34,162 nt of DNA from Betaproteobacteria bacterium (GCA_025356085.1 JANXUV010000129.1:1-34162), one strand, 5' to 3'. Numbered from the stretch's first letter, positions 1 through 9,712 are shown. Notes: generated from the letters alone by a model not told the origin. Translations and numbers: made by a program.

Positions 1-800
1 CCGATCTGCAGCGTGCGCCCGACTGCTTCCAGATCGGCGTTGGCAAGCACGATGCAGCCGTCGCTTGCGCGCGGCGGGCGGCTGTAGGTGTCGGAGGGTG
101 TGCCATGCAGCCAGATGCCATGGCCGTTGCGCCCGAGGCGCTTGTCCCAGGCGTTCGGGTAGTTGATCGGATAGGCGCCCGCGCCGTAGAAGTCGGTCAG
201 CTTCTGGCGCGGCAGGTTGGCGGTGACGTGATAGACGCCGATCGGCGTCTTCTGGTCGCCCTCGCGGGTTTTCTCCACGCCGTTCTTGCCGAGCGTCACG
301 TAGTAGTCGGCAATGAATTGCGGCCGGCCGCCGACATTCTCGAACACATAAAGGCGGGAGCGGCGCGAATCGACCACCAGGGCGTGCTTCTGGTCCGGGT
401 CGAGCTGCAGCACGTAGCGCGGCACGCGGTCGCCGTTGGGCCGGTCGCGCAGCGCGCGCAGGCGCAGCAGCGCCTCGGTGCGCAGGTCCTCGACTTTTTC
501 GCGCGGCACGGTCTTCGGTACGTTGCCGAAGGTCGCCAGCGGTCCGGCGCGCGCCATCAGCAGGTCGCCGCGGATCAGGTGCGCCAGGCGGAAATTAGGG
601 TGCGCGGCAATCAGCGCTTCAACGCGCTGCGTGGCCAGGTCGAGCTTGTTGGCTTCGATCGCCTCGAGCACTCCCGAAAGCGCACTTTCAGGACCGGCGC
701 CCGAACGCGCCGGTGCAGGACCGGCGGCGTGGGCAGTGCAAACAACAACGAGGAGGGCGGCGGCGGCCAGCTGCGGCCAGGCGCGTCGCAGGGCCGTCAA
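1..800 (-). CDS. L,D-transpeptidase (YkuD domain), partial, 3' end outside window
   Basis: Periplasmic L,D-transpeptidase, which forms 3-3 peptidoglycan cross-links or attaches proteins to the wall. The reading frame runs off the window after 266 codons, so the C terminus is missing. I read the start as TTG at 800, whose TTGA overlaps the TGA stop of the upstream TPR gene. An AGGAG lies about 11 bases before it, and the first 25 or so residues look like a signal peptide (hydrophobic AAAALLVVV, then AHAA). The catalytic module shows His232 in LHGTPSD and Cys249 in ASDGCIVLAN, the spacing expected of the YkuD H-x(14-17)-[ST]-x-G-C motif. The usual SHGC is SDGC here, which I believe is a subfamily feature rather than a defect. 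The first ATG in frame is about 75 residues further in and would remove the signal peptide. Family confident; physiological substrate unknown. Confidence 0.85.
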   Translation of the reverse strand, partial: MTALRRAWPQLAAAALLVVVCTAHAAGPAPARSGAGPESALSGVLEAIEANKLDLATQRVEALIAAHPNFRLAHLIRGDLLMARAGPLATFGNVPKTVPREKVEDLRTEALLRLRALRDRPNGDRVPRYVLQLDPDQKHALVVDSRRSRLYVFENVGGRPQFIADYYVTLGKNGVEKTREGDQKTPIGVYHVTANLPRQKLTDFYGAGAYPINYPNAWDKRLGRNGHGIWLHGTPSDTYSRPPRASDGCIVLANADLEAVGRTLQI

Positions 801-1852
801 TTGCCGACCCTCTCCTGCTGGATCACCCAGCGCCCGTCGGTCCTTGTAAGGACCAGCGTCTTGGTAGTGACGGCCGATTTGACGACGTCCGACTGGTAGC
901 CCTGGCGGAACGTGACGCTCGCCTGGCTGTCGCCCGACAGGCTCACCTTTGGCGCTTCCACCTTGACGGCGATGCTCTTGGGCGCGCTGATGCGGGCGCG
1001 GCGCGCCTTTTCCCAGTCCGCGCGGGATTCGCCGCCCGGCGCCTTGAAATCCTTGCCGTAGTACGCGAGGTAGGCATCCACGTTCTTTGCAGACCAGGCT
1101 TTTGCCCAGCCGTTCACGGTTTCGAGAATATCGGCATTAGGCGACGCGGCCGGCTTCTCAGGCGCAGGTGCGGGCTTCGGCTCGACAGCAGCAACCACTG
1201 CCGGCTTGACGGGCTCGACCTTGGCAGGTTCAACCTTGGCCGGTTCCTTCGCCGCGGGTGCCGGCGTGAGTGTCGGCGCGGCCGCGACGACAACGGGCGG
1301 CTTGGCAGTGGCAACAGCCGTGGCGGCGGGAGCATTGCCGCCCACCAGTTCGCGCACCAGCGCCAGCTTGTTCTTCGCAGCCGGGTTGCTTGAATCGATC
1401 TGCAATGCCTTGTCGTAGGCCTGGCTCGCGAGCTTGGCGTACACGTCACCCAGGTTCTCATAAGCAGTGGCGTAGCTCGGATGCGTGCGAATCGACTGCT
1501 CGAGCGCGCTGCGCGCCTTGTCGTACTGTCCCTGTGAGGCATAGATCACCGCCAGGTTGTTGTACGGCTCCGGCAGGTCGGGGTAGTCCTTGGTCAGCTG
1601 CAGGAAGACGTCCGTCGCGTCTTTAGTGCTGCCTTGCTCGGCGAAGATCAGCCCTTTCAGGAAGCGCGCCTGCGCGTCCTTCGGCTTGGCGGCGAGCACT
1701 TTGTTGACGCGCTCGAGCGCCTGCTGGGGCTGCCCGGACTTGAGCAACTTGGCGGCGTCCTGCACGTCGTCGGCCAGCGCTGCGCTGGACATTGTGAGCA
1801 GCGCCGCAAAGATTGCAGACAGCGCTTTACGCGGGTCGGAGAAAGTTGTCAT
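797..1852 (-). CDS. TPR protein with C-terminal NTF2-like (Cds6-type) domain, exported
   Basis: A 351-residue exported protein. Residues 1-27 form a signal peptide ending near ALA-DD. Residues about 28-165 hold TPR-like helical repeats (for example QALERVNKVL, PYNNLAVIYA, ATAYENLGDVYA). A Pro/Ala/Lys-Val linker (about 175-235) contains repeated KVEPAKVEP-type units. The C-terminal 115 residues (NGWAKAWSAKNVDAYLAYYG, later RWVIQQERVGN) resemble the NTF2-like dimerization domain found at the C terminus of Cds6-type L,D-transpeptidases. The gene is translationally coupled to the L,D-transpeptidase that follows (TTGA overlap), so the two probably act together in the periplasm, the TPR part likely as scaffold. 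No good Shine-Dalgarno precedes the ATG; a TATAAC box lies 4 bases upstream. Function is inferred from domain similarity and context. Confidence 0.8.
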   Translation of the reverse strand: MTTFSDPRKALSAIFAALLTMSSAALADDVQDAAKLLKSGQPQQALERVNKVLAAKPKDAQARFLKGLIFAEQGSTKDATDVFLQLTKDYPDLPEPYNNLAVIYASQGQYDKARSALEQSIRTHPSYATAYENLGDVYAKLASQAYDKALQIDSSNPAAKNKLALVRELVGGNAPAATAVATAKPPVVVAAAPTLTPAPAAKEPAKVEPAKVEPVKPAVVAAVEPKPAPAPEKPAASPNADILETVNGWAKAWSAKNVDAYLAYYGKDFKAPGGESRADWEKARRARISAPKSIAVKVEAPKVSLSGDSQASVTFRQGYQSDVVKSAVTTKTLVLTRTDGRWVIQQERVGN

Positions 1853-1945
1853 TGTGTTATAGTTTTCAAGGCCCTACAGAATCTTCCGCATTCTAGACTA
1901 AGCCCTGCCCGATAACAACTTGGTTCTACGCAGGACTGGGACCCC
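1853..1945. promoter_or_regulatory. Divergent promoter region between TPR gene and cysS
   Basis: A 93-base spacer, more AT-rich than its surroundings, from which both flanking genes are read outward. On the minus strand a TATAAC box (1856-1861) lies so near the ATG that it would give an essentially leaderless message. A second minus-strand candidate, TAGAAT, lies at 1890-1895. On plus, TAGACT (1894-1899) is a possible -10 for cysS. No convincing -35 was seen for any of them, so individual boxes are tentative. Confidence 0.35.
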
Positions 1946-3307
1946 ATGCTCCGAATCTACAACTCTCTCGCCAGGAACAAGCAGGACTTCGTTCCGCTCA
2001 ACCCCGGCAAGGTGCGGATGTACGTCTGCGGCATCACGGTCTACGACTATTGCCACCTCGGCCATGCCCGCATGATGTTGGCGTTCGATGTGGTGCAGCG
2101 CTGGCTGCGCGCCAGTGGCCTGCAACTGACCTACGTGCGCAATATCACCGACATCGAAGACAAGATCATCAAGCGGGCCGCGGAGAACAAGGAGGCCATC
2201 GGCGAGCTGACCGCGCGCTTCATCCGGGCGATGGACGAGGATATGGAAGCGCTGGGGGTGGAAAAGCCCGACCAGGAGCCCAGGGCGACGCAGTTCGTGC
2301 CGCAGATGCTGGAGATGATTTCGCGCCTGGAGAAGAACGGCCTCGCCTACAAGGCCGCCAGCGGCGACGTCAATTTCGCGGTTCGCAAGTTTCCGGGCTA
2401 CGGCAAGCTGTCGGGCAAGTCGCTCGACGATCTGCGCGCGGGGGAGCGCGTCGACGTGGACGCGGCCAAGCAGGATCCGCTCGATTTCGTGCTCTGGAAG
2501 CATTCCAAGCCCGATGACCCGAAATGGCCTTCCCCCTGGGGCGAGGGCCGTCCCGGTTGGCACATCGAGTGCTCAGCGATGGGCTGTTCGCTGCTCGGCG
2601 AGCACTTCGACATCCACGGCGGCGGCCAGGACCTGCAGTTCCCGCACCATGAAAACGAGATCGCGCAGTCCGAGGGCGCGAACGGCAAGAAGTTCGTGAA
2701 CTACTGGATGCACAACGGCTTTGTGCGCGTCGACAACACCAAGATGTCGAAGTCGCTCGGTAATTTCTTCACCATCCGCGACATCCTCAAGCTCTACGAC
2801 CCGGAGGTGGTGCGCTTCTTCATCGTGCGAGCGCACTACCGCAGCGCGCTGAATTATTCGGACGCGCATCTTGACGACGCGAAAGTGGGACTGGCGCGCC
2901 TTTACACCGCGTTGAAGGGGTTTTCAGGGCCTGCGCAGGTGGATTGGGACGAACCGCACGCCCGGCGCTTCAAGCTGGCCATGGACGACGATTTCAATAC
3001 GGCGGAAGCGGTCGCGGAGCTGCATTCGCTCGCCAATGCGGCTTTTCATGAGGACAACAAGGCGGCTTCCCAGCTGAAAGCCCTTGGCGCAATTCTCGGG
3101 CTCCTGCAGCGCGACCCGCAGGTCTTCCTCCAGGGCGGCCCCGGGGACGGGCTCACGGAAGCCGCCATTCAGGGCCGGATTGACGAGCGTCTGTCGGCGC
3201 GCAAGGAAAAGAACTACGCCGAGGCGGACAAAATCCGCAAGGATCTCGAGGCGGCTGGCGTTATTCTGGAAGACGGCCCCAAAGGCACGACCTGGCGGCG
3301 GAGTTAG
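1946..3307 (+). CDS. cysS: Cysteinyl-tRNA synthetase
   Basis: Charges tRNA-Cys with cysteine in the cytoplasm (class I synthetase). The 453 residues are close to the family's usual length of about 460. The N-terminal Rossmann domain carries the HIGH-type motif as HLGH (residues 37-40), preceded by the zinc ligand Cys28 in YVCGITVYD. The KMSKS loop is intact (residues 266-270, [10 protein letters not shown]). The region between has the IECSAMG and [14 protein letters not shown] segments that supply the remaining zinc and substrate contacts. The C-terminal anticodon-binding region ends [17 protein letters not shown], typical for CysRS. The ATG at 1946 gives the canonical N terminus MLRIYNSL. 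It is divergent from the TPR gene and followed 33 bases later by a small ORF that may be co-transcribed. Confidence 0.97.
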   Translation: MLRIYNSLARNKQDFVPLNPGKVRMYVCGITVYDYCHLGHARMMLAFDVVQRWLRASGLQLTYVRNITDIEDKIIKRAAENKEAIGELTARFIRAMDEDMEALGVEKPDQEPRATQFVPQMLEMISRLEKNGLAYKAASGDVNFAVRKFPGYGKLSGKSLDDLRAGERVDVDAAKQDPLDFVLWKHSKPDDPKWPSPWGEGRPGWHIECSAMGCSLLGEHFDIHGGGQDLQFPHHENEIAQSEGANGKKFVNYWMHNGFVRVDNTKMSKSLGNFFTIRDILKLYDPEVVRFFIVRAHYRSALNYSDAHLDDAKVGLARLYTALKGFSGPAQVDWDEPHARRFKLAMDDDFNTAEAVAELHSLANAAFHEDNKAASQLKALGAILGLLQRDPQVFLQGGPGDGLTEAAIQGRIDERLSARKEKNYAEADKIRKDLEAAGVILEDGPKGTTWRRS

Positions 3308-3340
3308 AATTCCCGTGTTCGAACCGAAGGAGGATCTGCG

Positions 3341-3439
3341 ATGAAGATGCTGACCGTTTTGATGTACTCACTGATCGTTGCTGCCCCGCTGGCGGTGAGC
3401 CAGGTGCAGTTGTTCTACTGCCCGACCTGTCCCCACTAG
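3341..3439 (+). CDS. Candidate 32-residue membrane or secreted small protein ending CPTCPH
   Basis: Short ORF between cysS and dnaJ. A perfect AAGGAGG (3327-3333) precedes its ATG by 7 bases, one of the strongest ribosome-binding sites in the window. The product starts [19 protein letters not shown], a single hydrophobic helix that could be a membrane anchor or signal peptide. It ends [10 protein letters not shown], a C-x-x-C motif two residues from the end. The TAG stop (3437-3439) overlaps the dnaJ TAG on the other strand through a shared CTAG. I do not recognise a family. A two-cysteine tail could bind metal or be redox active, but that is speculation. The ribosome-binding site and the clean fit between two genes argue that it is real; its length alone would not. 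Confidence 0.55.
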   Translation: MKMLTVLMYSLIVAAPLAVSQVQLFYCPTCPH

Positions 3440-4545
3440 CCTTCGAAGAATTCCTTCACTTTGTCGAACCAGCCTTTGGCGCGCGGGTTGTGGCGCGCCG
3501 CATCCTTCTGGCTGATGGTTTCGAATTCCTGCAGCAGTTCGCGCTGGCGCGCGGTCAGGCTGACCGGCGTTTCCACCACCACGTGGCAAAAGAGGTCGCC
3601 CGGCGACTGGCTGCGCACGCCCTTGATGCCTTTGCCGCGCAAGCGGAAGGTCTTGCCGCTCTGGGTTTCGTTCGGCACCTTGATGCGCGCGCTGCCGTCG
3701 AGGGTCGGAATCTCGATTTCGCCGCCTAGCGCCGCCGTGGTGAACGAAACCGGCATTTCGCAATGCAGGTCGTCATGGTCGCGCTGGAACACCGCGTGCT
3801 GCTTGAGGTGCACCTGCACGTAGAGGTCGCCTGACGGGCCGCCATTGACGCCAGCTTCGCCTTCGGCCGACAGCCGCACGCGGTCACCTTCGTCGACGCC
3901 GGCGGGAATCTTCACCGACAGGGTCTTCTGGTGCTTGACGCGCCCGGCGCCGGCGCAGGTGGCGCAGGGATTGGCGATGGTCTTGCCGGTGCCGTGGCAG
4001 CGCGGGCAGGTCTGCGCCATCGAAAACGGCCCCTGCGATACGCGCACCTGGCCCGCGCCGCGGCAGGTGGCGCAAGTCTGCGGCTGGGTGCCGGGCTTGG
4101 CGCCCGAGCCGTGGCAGGTTTCGCACTCGGCCAGCGTAGGGATGCGGATCTTGGTCTCGAAGCCGTGCGCCGCCTGCTCGAGCGTGATTTCCATGTTGTA
4201 GCGCAGGTCGGCGCCGCGGAACACGTTCGAGCGGCCGCCGCGCGCGCCACCGAAGATTTCGCCGAAGATGTCGCTGAAAATGTCGCCGAAGCCCGCACCG
4301 GCGCCCGCCGCTGCCGAGGAGTCGATGCCGGCGTGGCCGTGCTGGTCGTAGGCCGGCCGCTTGCGCGGGTCGGTGAGGATTTCGTAGGCTTCCTTCGCCT
4401 CCTTGAAATGCTCCTCGGCCTTCGGATTGTCCGGATTGCGGTCCGGATGCCACTTCATGGCCAGCTTTCGATACGCCTTCTTGATGTCTTCCTCGGAGGC
4501 GTCCCGGTTTACCCCCAGCACCTCGTAGTAGTCACGCTTCGCCAC
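3436..4545 (-). CDS. dnaJ: Chaperone DnaJ (Hsp40)
   Basis: Co-chaperone that delivers unfolded clients to DnaK and stimulates its ATPase. At 369 residues it is of normal length. The J domain (about 1-70, [10 protein letters not shown]) contains the HPD tripeptide in [10 protein letters not shown] Gly/Phe-rich stretch (about 75-110, [21 protein letters not shown]) follows, then four zinc-binding CxxCxGxG repeats: [24 protein letters not shown] and CATCAGAG. The C-terminal substrate-binding domain is complete. The start is GTG (4543-4545) with GGGGAG five bases upstream. The gene lies 18 bases after dnaK in the grpE-dnaK-dnaJ operon. Its stop codon interlocks with the stop of the small plus-strand ORF, leaving no room for a separate terminator. 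Confidence 0.97.
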   Translation of the reverse strand: MAKRDYYEVLGVNRDASEEDIKKAYRKLAMKWHPDRNPDNPKAEEHFKEAKEAYEILTDPRKRPAYDQHGHAGIDSSAAAGAGAGFGDIFSDIFGEIFGGARGGRSNVFRGADLRYNMEITLEQAAHGFETKIRIPTLAECETCHGSGAKPGTQPQTCATCRGAGQVRVSQGPFSMAQTCPRCHGTGKTIANPCATCAGAGRVKHQKTLSVKIPAGVDEGDRVRLSAEGEAGVNGGPSGDLYVQVHLKQHAVFQRDHDDLHCEMPVSFTTAALGGEIEIPTLDGSARIKVPNETQSGKTFRLRGKGIKGVRSQSPGDLFCHVVVETPVSLTARQRELLQEFETISQKDAARHNPRAKGWFDKVKEFFEG

Positions 4546-4563
4546 CCGGGCTCCCCTTTCTTG

Positions 4564-6507
<1,944 letters not shown>

Positions 6508-6516
6508 AGCCGTTCC

Positions 6517-7095
6517 TTAATTCGAGTCCAAACTACGATCGGAGTTGGGGTTTCCGGCCTGGTTTTCAAGGGCCTTGGCGACCGTGACCAGCGCCGGGCG
6601 CAGGATGCGGTCGTGCAGGCGGTAGCCCTTGAGCACTACGGCGGCGACGGAATTCGGTTCTGCGCCGGCCGCCTCAACCGCGGCCATGGCCTGGTGCTGG
6701 TGCGGGTCAAAACGCTCGCCGGCGGTGGGGAGAATCTCGGACAGGTTCGCCTTGTGAAACGCCGCCAGCAGCTGCTTCTGGGTCAGTGCCAGCCCGTCGC
6801 GCAGCGCCAGCGGCGCCGTTTCAGACGCCGCGAGGGCCGCCTCCAGGCTGTCCATCACCGGCAGCAGGCTCTCGGCCATGCGCTCGACGGCGAATTTGTG
6901 GGCCGCCTGGACATCGGACTGCGCTCGCTTGCGGGCGTTGTCAGCTTCGGCCAGCGCCCGCATACGGGCGTCTTTTTGCTCTTCAATGCGGGCCAGGGCC
7001 TCGGCCAGCAGCTGGTCAAGGGTTTTTTCTTCCGCGACGGCCGGGTCGGCGGGCGACCCGGCTGAGGCGTGGGGCGTAGAGGAGGAATCGGACAT
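6517..7095 (-). CDS. grpE: Nucleotide exchange factor GrpE
   Basis: Dimeric exchange factor that releases ADP from DnaK. It has 192 residues, normal for the family. The low-complexity acidic N terminus (about 1-25) is followed by a long coiled coil (about 27-85, LDQLLAEALARIEEQKDARM). The C-terminal beta domain includes GERFDPHQHQAM and a KGYRLHDRILRPALVTVAK segment, the conserved GrpE signature. It is the first gene of the operon and is divergent from pilG. No Shine-Dalgarno is evident before the ATG; the predicted heat-shock promoter would leave a leader of only about 8 bases. Confidence 0.95.
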   Translation of the reverse strand: MSDSSSTPHASAGSPADPAVAEEKTLDQLLAEALARIEEQKDARMRALAEADNARKRAQSDVQAAHKFAVERMAESLLPVMDSLEAALAASETAPLALRDGLALTQKQLLAAFHKANLSEILPTAGERFDPHQHQAMAAVEAAGAEPNSVAAVVLKGYRLHDRILRPALVTVAKALENQAGNPNSDRSLDSN

Positions 7096-7108
7096 AGAGA
7101 GAAATACG

Positions 7109-7136
7109 AGGTGGGGGCGGCCTGGACGAATTCAAG
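7109..7136 (-). promoter_or_regulatory. Heat-shock (sigma-32 type) promoter of grpE-dnaK-dnaJ
   Basis: On the minus strand CTTGAAT (-35, starting at 7136) is followed after 13 bases by CCCCACCT (-10, 7116-7109). The sigma-32 consensus is CTTGAAA, spacer, CCCCATnT. The match is strong and sits directly before the heat-shock operon. Transcription would begin around 7103, about 8 bases before the grpE ATG. No CIRCE element (TTAGCACTC, spacer, GAGTGCTAA) was seen here, although hrcA is present in the window. Confidence 0.75.
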
Positions 7137-7215
7137 GGCTGCCAGTGAAATACGGAGCCGGATTTTCCCGTAACGAGGGAATAAATCGCAAAGATGCCAT
7201 TACACTTTAACTGAT

Positions 7216-7224
7216 TGCGATAAT
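7216..7224 (+). promoter_or_regulatory. Extended -10 promoter candidate for the pil-chp operon
   Basis: TGCGATAAT fits an extended -10 element (TGnTATAAT) with one mismatch in the hexamer. It lies about 55 bases before the pilG start. No good -35 is visible at the right distance. Slightly upstream, TTCCC (7165-7169) and GGGAA (7177-7181) form a short inverted repeat that might be a regulator site. Confidence 0.45.
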
Positions 7225-7279
7225 GGCCTGAAGGGAAAAACGAGTACAGTACCGTGAGGAGCCTGGGGAGGAGATGTAC

Positions 7280-7681
7280 GTGAGCAACGCGGTGTCCGGA
7301 CCGGTCAAGGTCCTCGTCATCGATGACAGCAATACCATCCGCAGAAGCGCGGAGATTTTTCTGCGCCAGGCCGGGTTCGAGGTCATCCTGGCCGAGGACG
7401 GATTCGACGCGCTGGCGAAGATCAGCGATCACCAGCCGAAGGTGATTTTTGTCGACATCATGATGCCGCGGCTCGACGGCTACCAGACCTGCGCGCTGGT
7501 GAAGCAGAACCCGAATCTCAAGTCCACGCCGGTGATCATGCTCTCCAGCAAGGACGGCGTGTTCGACCGCGCGCGCGGCCGCCTCGCCGGCTCCGACCGT
7601 TACCTCACCAAGCCCTTCACCAAAGAGGCGCTGGTCGAAGCGGTCAACGCCTGCGTGAAACCAGCCTCCACTCCCGCCTGA
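7280..7681 (+). CDS. pilG: Twitching-motility response regulator PilG (single CheY-like domain)
   Basis: Single-domain receiver that accepts phosphate from ChpA and, in the Pseudomonas system, controls pilus extension and cAMP output. An acidic pair (VIDDSNT) opens the domain. The phosphoacceptor is Asp59 in IFVDIMMPRLDGY, followed by the conserved Ser in MLSSKDG and the Lys in LTKPFTKEA. I place the start at GTG 7280 rather than the ATG at 7274: GGAGGAG abuts that ATG with no spacing but lies a normal distance from the GTG. This gives 133 residues. The gene heads the pil-chp operon, with pilH 26 bases downstream. Confidence 0.88.
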   Translation: MSNAVSGPVKVLVIDDSNTIRRSAEIFLRQAGFEVILAEDGFDALAKISDHQPKVIFVDIMMPRLDGYQTCALVKQNPNLKSTPVIMLSSKDGVFDRARGRLAGSDRYLTKPFTKEALVEAVNACVKPASTPA

Positions 7682-7707
7682 TACAGCCACCGAAAAGGTC
7701 CAGCACC

Positions 7708-8073
7708 ATGCCGATCAAGAACATTCTCGTCGTCGACGATTCGCCCACCGACCGCCAGCACCTGAGCGACATCCTGGCCAAGAGCGGTTACGCGGTGACC
7801 GTCGCGGAGAGCGCCGAGGAGGCCTTCGCCAAGGTCAAGCAGAAACGGCCCGACCTGGTGCTGATGGACGTGGTGATGCCCGGGCAGAACGGCTACCAGG
7901 CGACGCGCACGCTCAGCAAGGACGAGAGCACCAAGGGCATCCCGGTCATCATCTGCACCAGCAAGGGCCAGGAAACCGACAAGATCTGGGGCATGCGCCA
8001 GGGCGCGCGCGACTACATCGTCAAGCCGGTTGACCAGGCCGAGCTGCTGGCCAAGATCACGGCGCTCGGCTGA
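7708..8073 (+). CDS. pilH: Twitching-motility response regulator PilH (single CheY-like domain)
   Basis: Second stand-alone receiver of the Chp system; in Pseudomonas PilH opposes or tunes PilG and favours retraction. The 121 residues make one complete receiver fold: the acidic pair in LVVDDSPTD, phosphoacceptor Asp54 in LVLMDVVMPGQNGYQ, a Thr/Ser position in IICTSKGQ and the Lys in YIVKPVDQ. The last base of its TGA stop is the first base of the pilI ATG, so the two are translationally coupled. Assignment as PilH rather than another CheY rests on gene order and the NGYQATR segment. Confidence 0.88.
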   Translation: MPIKNILVVDDSPTDRQHLSDILAKSGYAVTVAESAEEAFAKVKQKRPDLVLMDVVMPGQNGYQATRTLSKDESTKGIPVIICTSKGQETDKIWGMRQGARDYIVKPVDQAELLAKITALG

Positions 8074-8582
8074 TGTCGGTTCGCATCTCGCTGCGCGATT
8101 ACCAGCGCGAACTCTCGGAACGCCTGAAAGGCGCCGCCGCCGGCCGTTCGGCCTCGCGCCTGGGCGTGCAGGCGGGCGCCGAAGCCTGGCTGGTCAGCCT
8201 GGCCGACGCGGGCGAGGTGATCCCGGCGCCGGCGATCACCCCGGTGCCGCTCACCAAGGCCTGGTTCCGCGGCGTCGCCAACATTCGCGGCAAGCTCTAC
8301 GGCGTGGTGGATTTTCCGGCGTTCCTCGGCGGCGCGCCGGTGGCGCCGGGTGAGCAGGTGCGGCTGCTGCTGCTAGGCGAGAAATTCCGCCTGGGCAGCG
8401 CGCTGCTGGTCGATCGCCTGCTCGGCCTGCGCGGCGCGGAGAATTTCGAGCCGCGCCCGCCAGCGGGCGCCGCCGCGCCCTGGCTGAAGGCGGAGTACGG
8501 CGACAAGGACGGCATGCAATGGAAGGAACTGGACGTGCCCAGGCTGGTGCAGGACCCAACATTTCTGGAGGTCGCGGCATGA
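8073..8582 (+). CDS. pilI: CheW-like adaptor PilI
   Basis: Coupling protein that links the receptor PilJ to the kinase ChpA. The 169-residue protein is a single CheW-like domain with the motif WFRGVANIRGKLYGVVDFPAFLG in its middle (about 66-88) and the PilI-like ending WKELDVPRLVQDPTFLEVAA. The ATG overlaps the pilH stop by one base. The stop TGA overlaps the start of the next gene as ATGA, so the binding-protein gene that follows is coupled to PilI synthesis. Confidence 0.88.
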   Translation: MSVRISLRDYQRELSERLKGAAAGRSASRLGVQAGAEAWLVSLADAGEVIPAPAITPVPLTKAWFRGVANIRGKLYGVVDFPAFLGGAPVAPGEQVRLLLLGEKFRLGSALLVDRLLGLRGAENFEPRPPAGAAAPWLKAEYGDKDGMQWKELDVPRLVQDPTFLEVAA

Positions 8583-9712
8583 AAAAGACACTTCATTGGA
8601 TCGCCACTGCGCTCGCGCTCGCGGCGGCACAGGGCGCGGCGGCCGAGAACGGCGTCACGGCGGACAAGATCCTGCTCGGGCAATCGGTGGCGCTGACCGG
8701 GCCGGCGGCCCAGCTCGGCATCCAGATGCGCAACGGCATCAAGGCCTACCTGGACGCCGTAAACGCCAAGGGCGGCGTGAACGGCCGCAAGATCGAGCTG
8801 ACCACGCTGGACGACGGCTATGAGCCAGCGCGCACCGTGCCGAACACCAAGAAGCTGATCGAACAGGACAAGGTGTTCGCGCTGATCGGCTACGTCGGCA
8901 CGCCGACCAGCGTGCCCGCGGTTCCTGTGTTCACGGAGGCGAAGGTGCCGTTCATCGGCCCATTCACGGGCGCAGAGTCGTTGCGAGCACCGTTCAACCG
9001 CTACATCTTCCACGTGCGCGCCAGCTACTACGACGAGACCGACAAGATCGTCGAGCAGGTGGCGTCGACCGGCGGCAGGAACATCGCGGTCTTCTACCAG
9101 AACGACGCCTACGGCCAAGCCGGCCTCAAGGGGGTCGAGATCGCCATGCAGAAGCGCAACCTGAAGATCTCCGCGCTCGGCACGGTGGAGCGCAATACGG
9201 TGAAGGTCGAGGAGGCGGTGGCGAAGATCGCCGCCGTCAAGCCCGACGCGGTGGTGATGATCAGCGCCTACACCTCCTGCGCCGAATTCATCCGGCAGAT
9301 GAAGAAGGCCGGCAGCGCCGCGACCTTCTACAACGTGTCCTTCGTCGGCAGCAAGGCGCTCGCCGCCGCGCTCGGCAAGGAAGGTGTTGGCGTCGCGATT
9401 TCGCAGGTGGTGCCCTATCCCTGGGGCACGGCGGTGCCGGTGGTGAAGGAATACCAGCAGCTTTCCGAGAAGGCCGGCATCAAGGACTACGACTTCGGCG
9501 CGATCGAGGGCTTTCTCGTTGCCAAGGTGTTCGTCGAGGGCCTCAAGCGCGCCGGCAAAAACCTGACGCGCGAAGCGTTCATCGGCGAAATGGAGAAGAT
9601 GCGCGACGTCGATCTGGGCGGGTTCTACGTCGGCTATTCGCCTACCAACCACGCCGGCTCGAGGTTCGTCGATCTGACGATCATCGGCCGCGACGGCAAG
9701 TTCCTGAGATAA
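8579..9712 (+). CDS. LivJ-type periplasmic solute-binding protein embedded in the pil-chp cluster
   Basis: Type I periplasmic binding protein of the branched-chain amino-acid/amide family (Peripla_BP_6), 377 residues. ATG at 8579 is chosen because GGAGG precedes it, the ATGA overlaps the pilI stop, and the product begins with a clean signal peptide (MKKTLHWIATALALAAAQG, then AAAENG). The fold is recognisable from ILLGQSVALTGPAAQLGIQM, then NGRKIELTTLDDGYEP, then FALIGYVGTPTSVPAVPVF, then IAVFYQNDAYGQAGLKG. No lipobox and no transmembrane helix are seen, so it should be free in the periplasm. There are no ABC permease or ATPase genes nearby. It is followed 10 bases later by the receptor gene pilJ. 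This position suggests a ligand-sensing partner of PilJ rather than a transporter subunit (inference). Confidence 0.9.
   Translation: MKKTLHWIATALALAAAQGAAAENGVTADKILLGQSVALTGPAAQLGIQMRNGIKAYLDAVNAKGGVNGRKIELTTLDDGYEPARTVPNTKKLIEQDKVFALIGYVGTPTSVPAVPVFTEAKVPFIGPFTGAESLRAPFNRYIFHVRASYYDETDKIVEQVASTGGRNIAVFYQNDAYGQAGLKGVEIAMQKRNLKISALGTVERNTVKVEEAVAKIAAVKPDAVVMISAYTSCAEFIRQMKKAGSAATFYNVSFVGSKALAAALGKEGVGVAISQVVPYPWGTAVPVVKEYQQLSEKAGIKDYDFGAIEGFLVAKVFVEGLKRAGKNLTREAFIGEMEKMRDVDLGGFYVGYSPTNHAGSRFVDLTIIGRDGKFLR

Noticed and set aside
7096-7279. CIRCE operator upstream of grpE, searched for because hrcA is present
   Set aside because: No TTAGCACTC/GAGTGCTAA dyad is present; the operon has a sigma-32 type promoter instead.
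8519-8578. Upstream ATG giving a 20-residue longer binding protein
   Set aside because: It lies inside pilI, lacks a ribosome-binding site and would place the signal peptide internally. ATG 8579 has GGAGG and a clean signal peptide.
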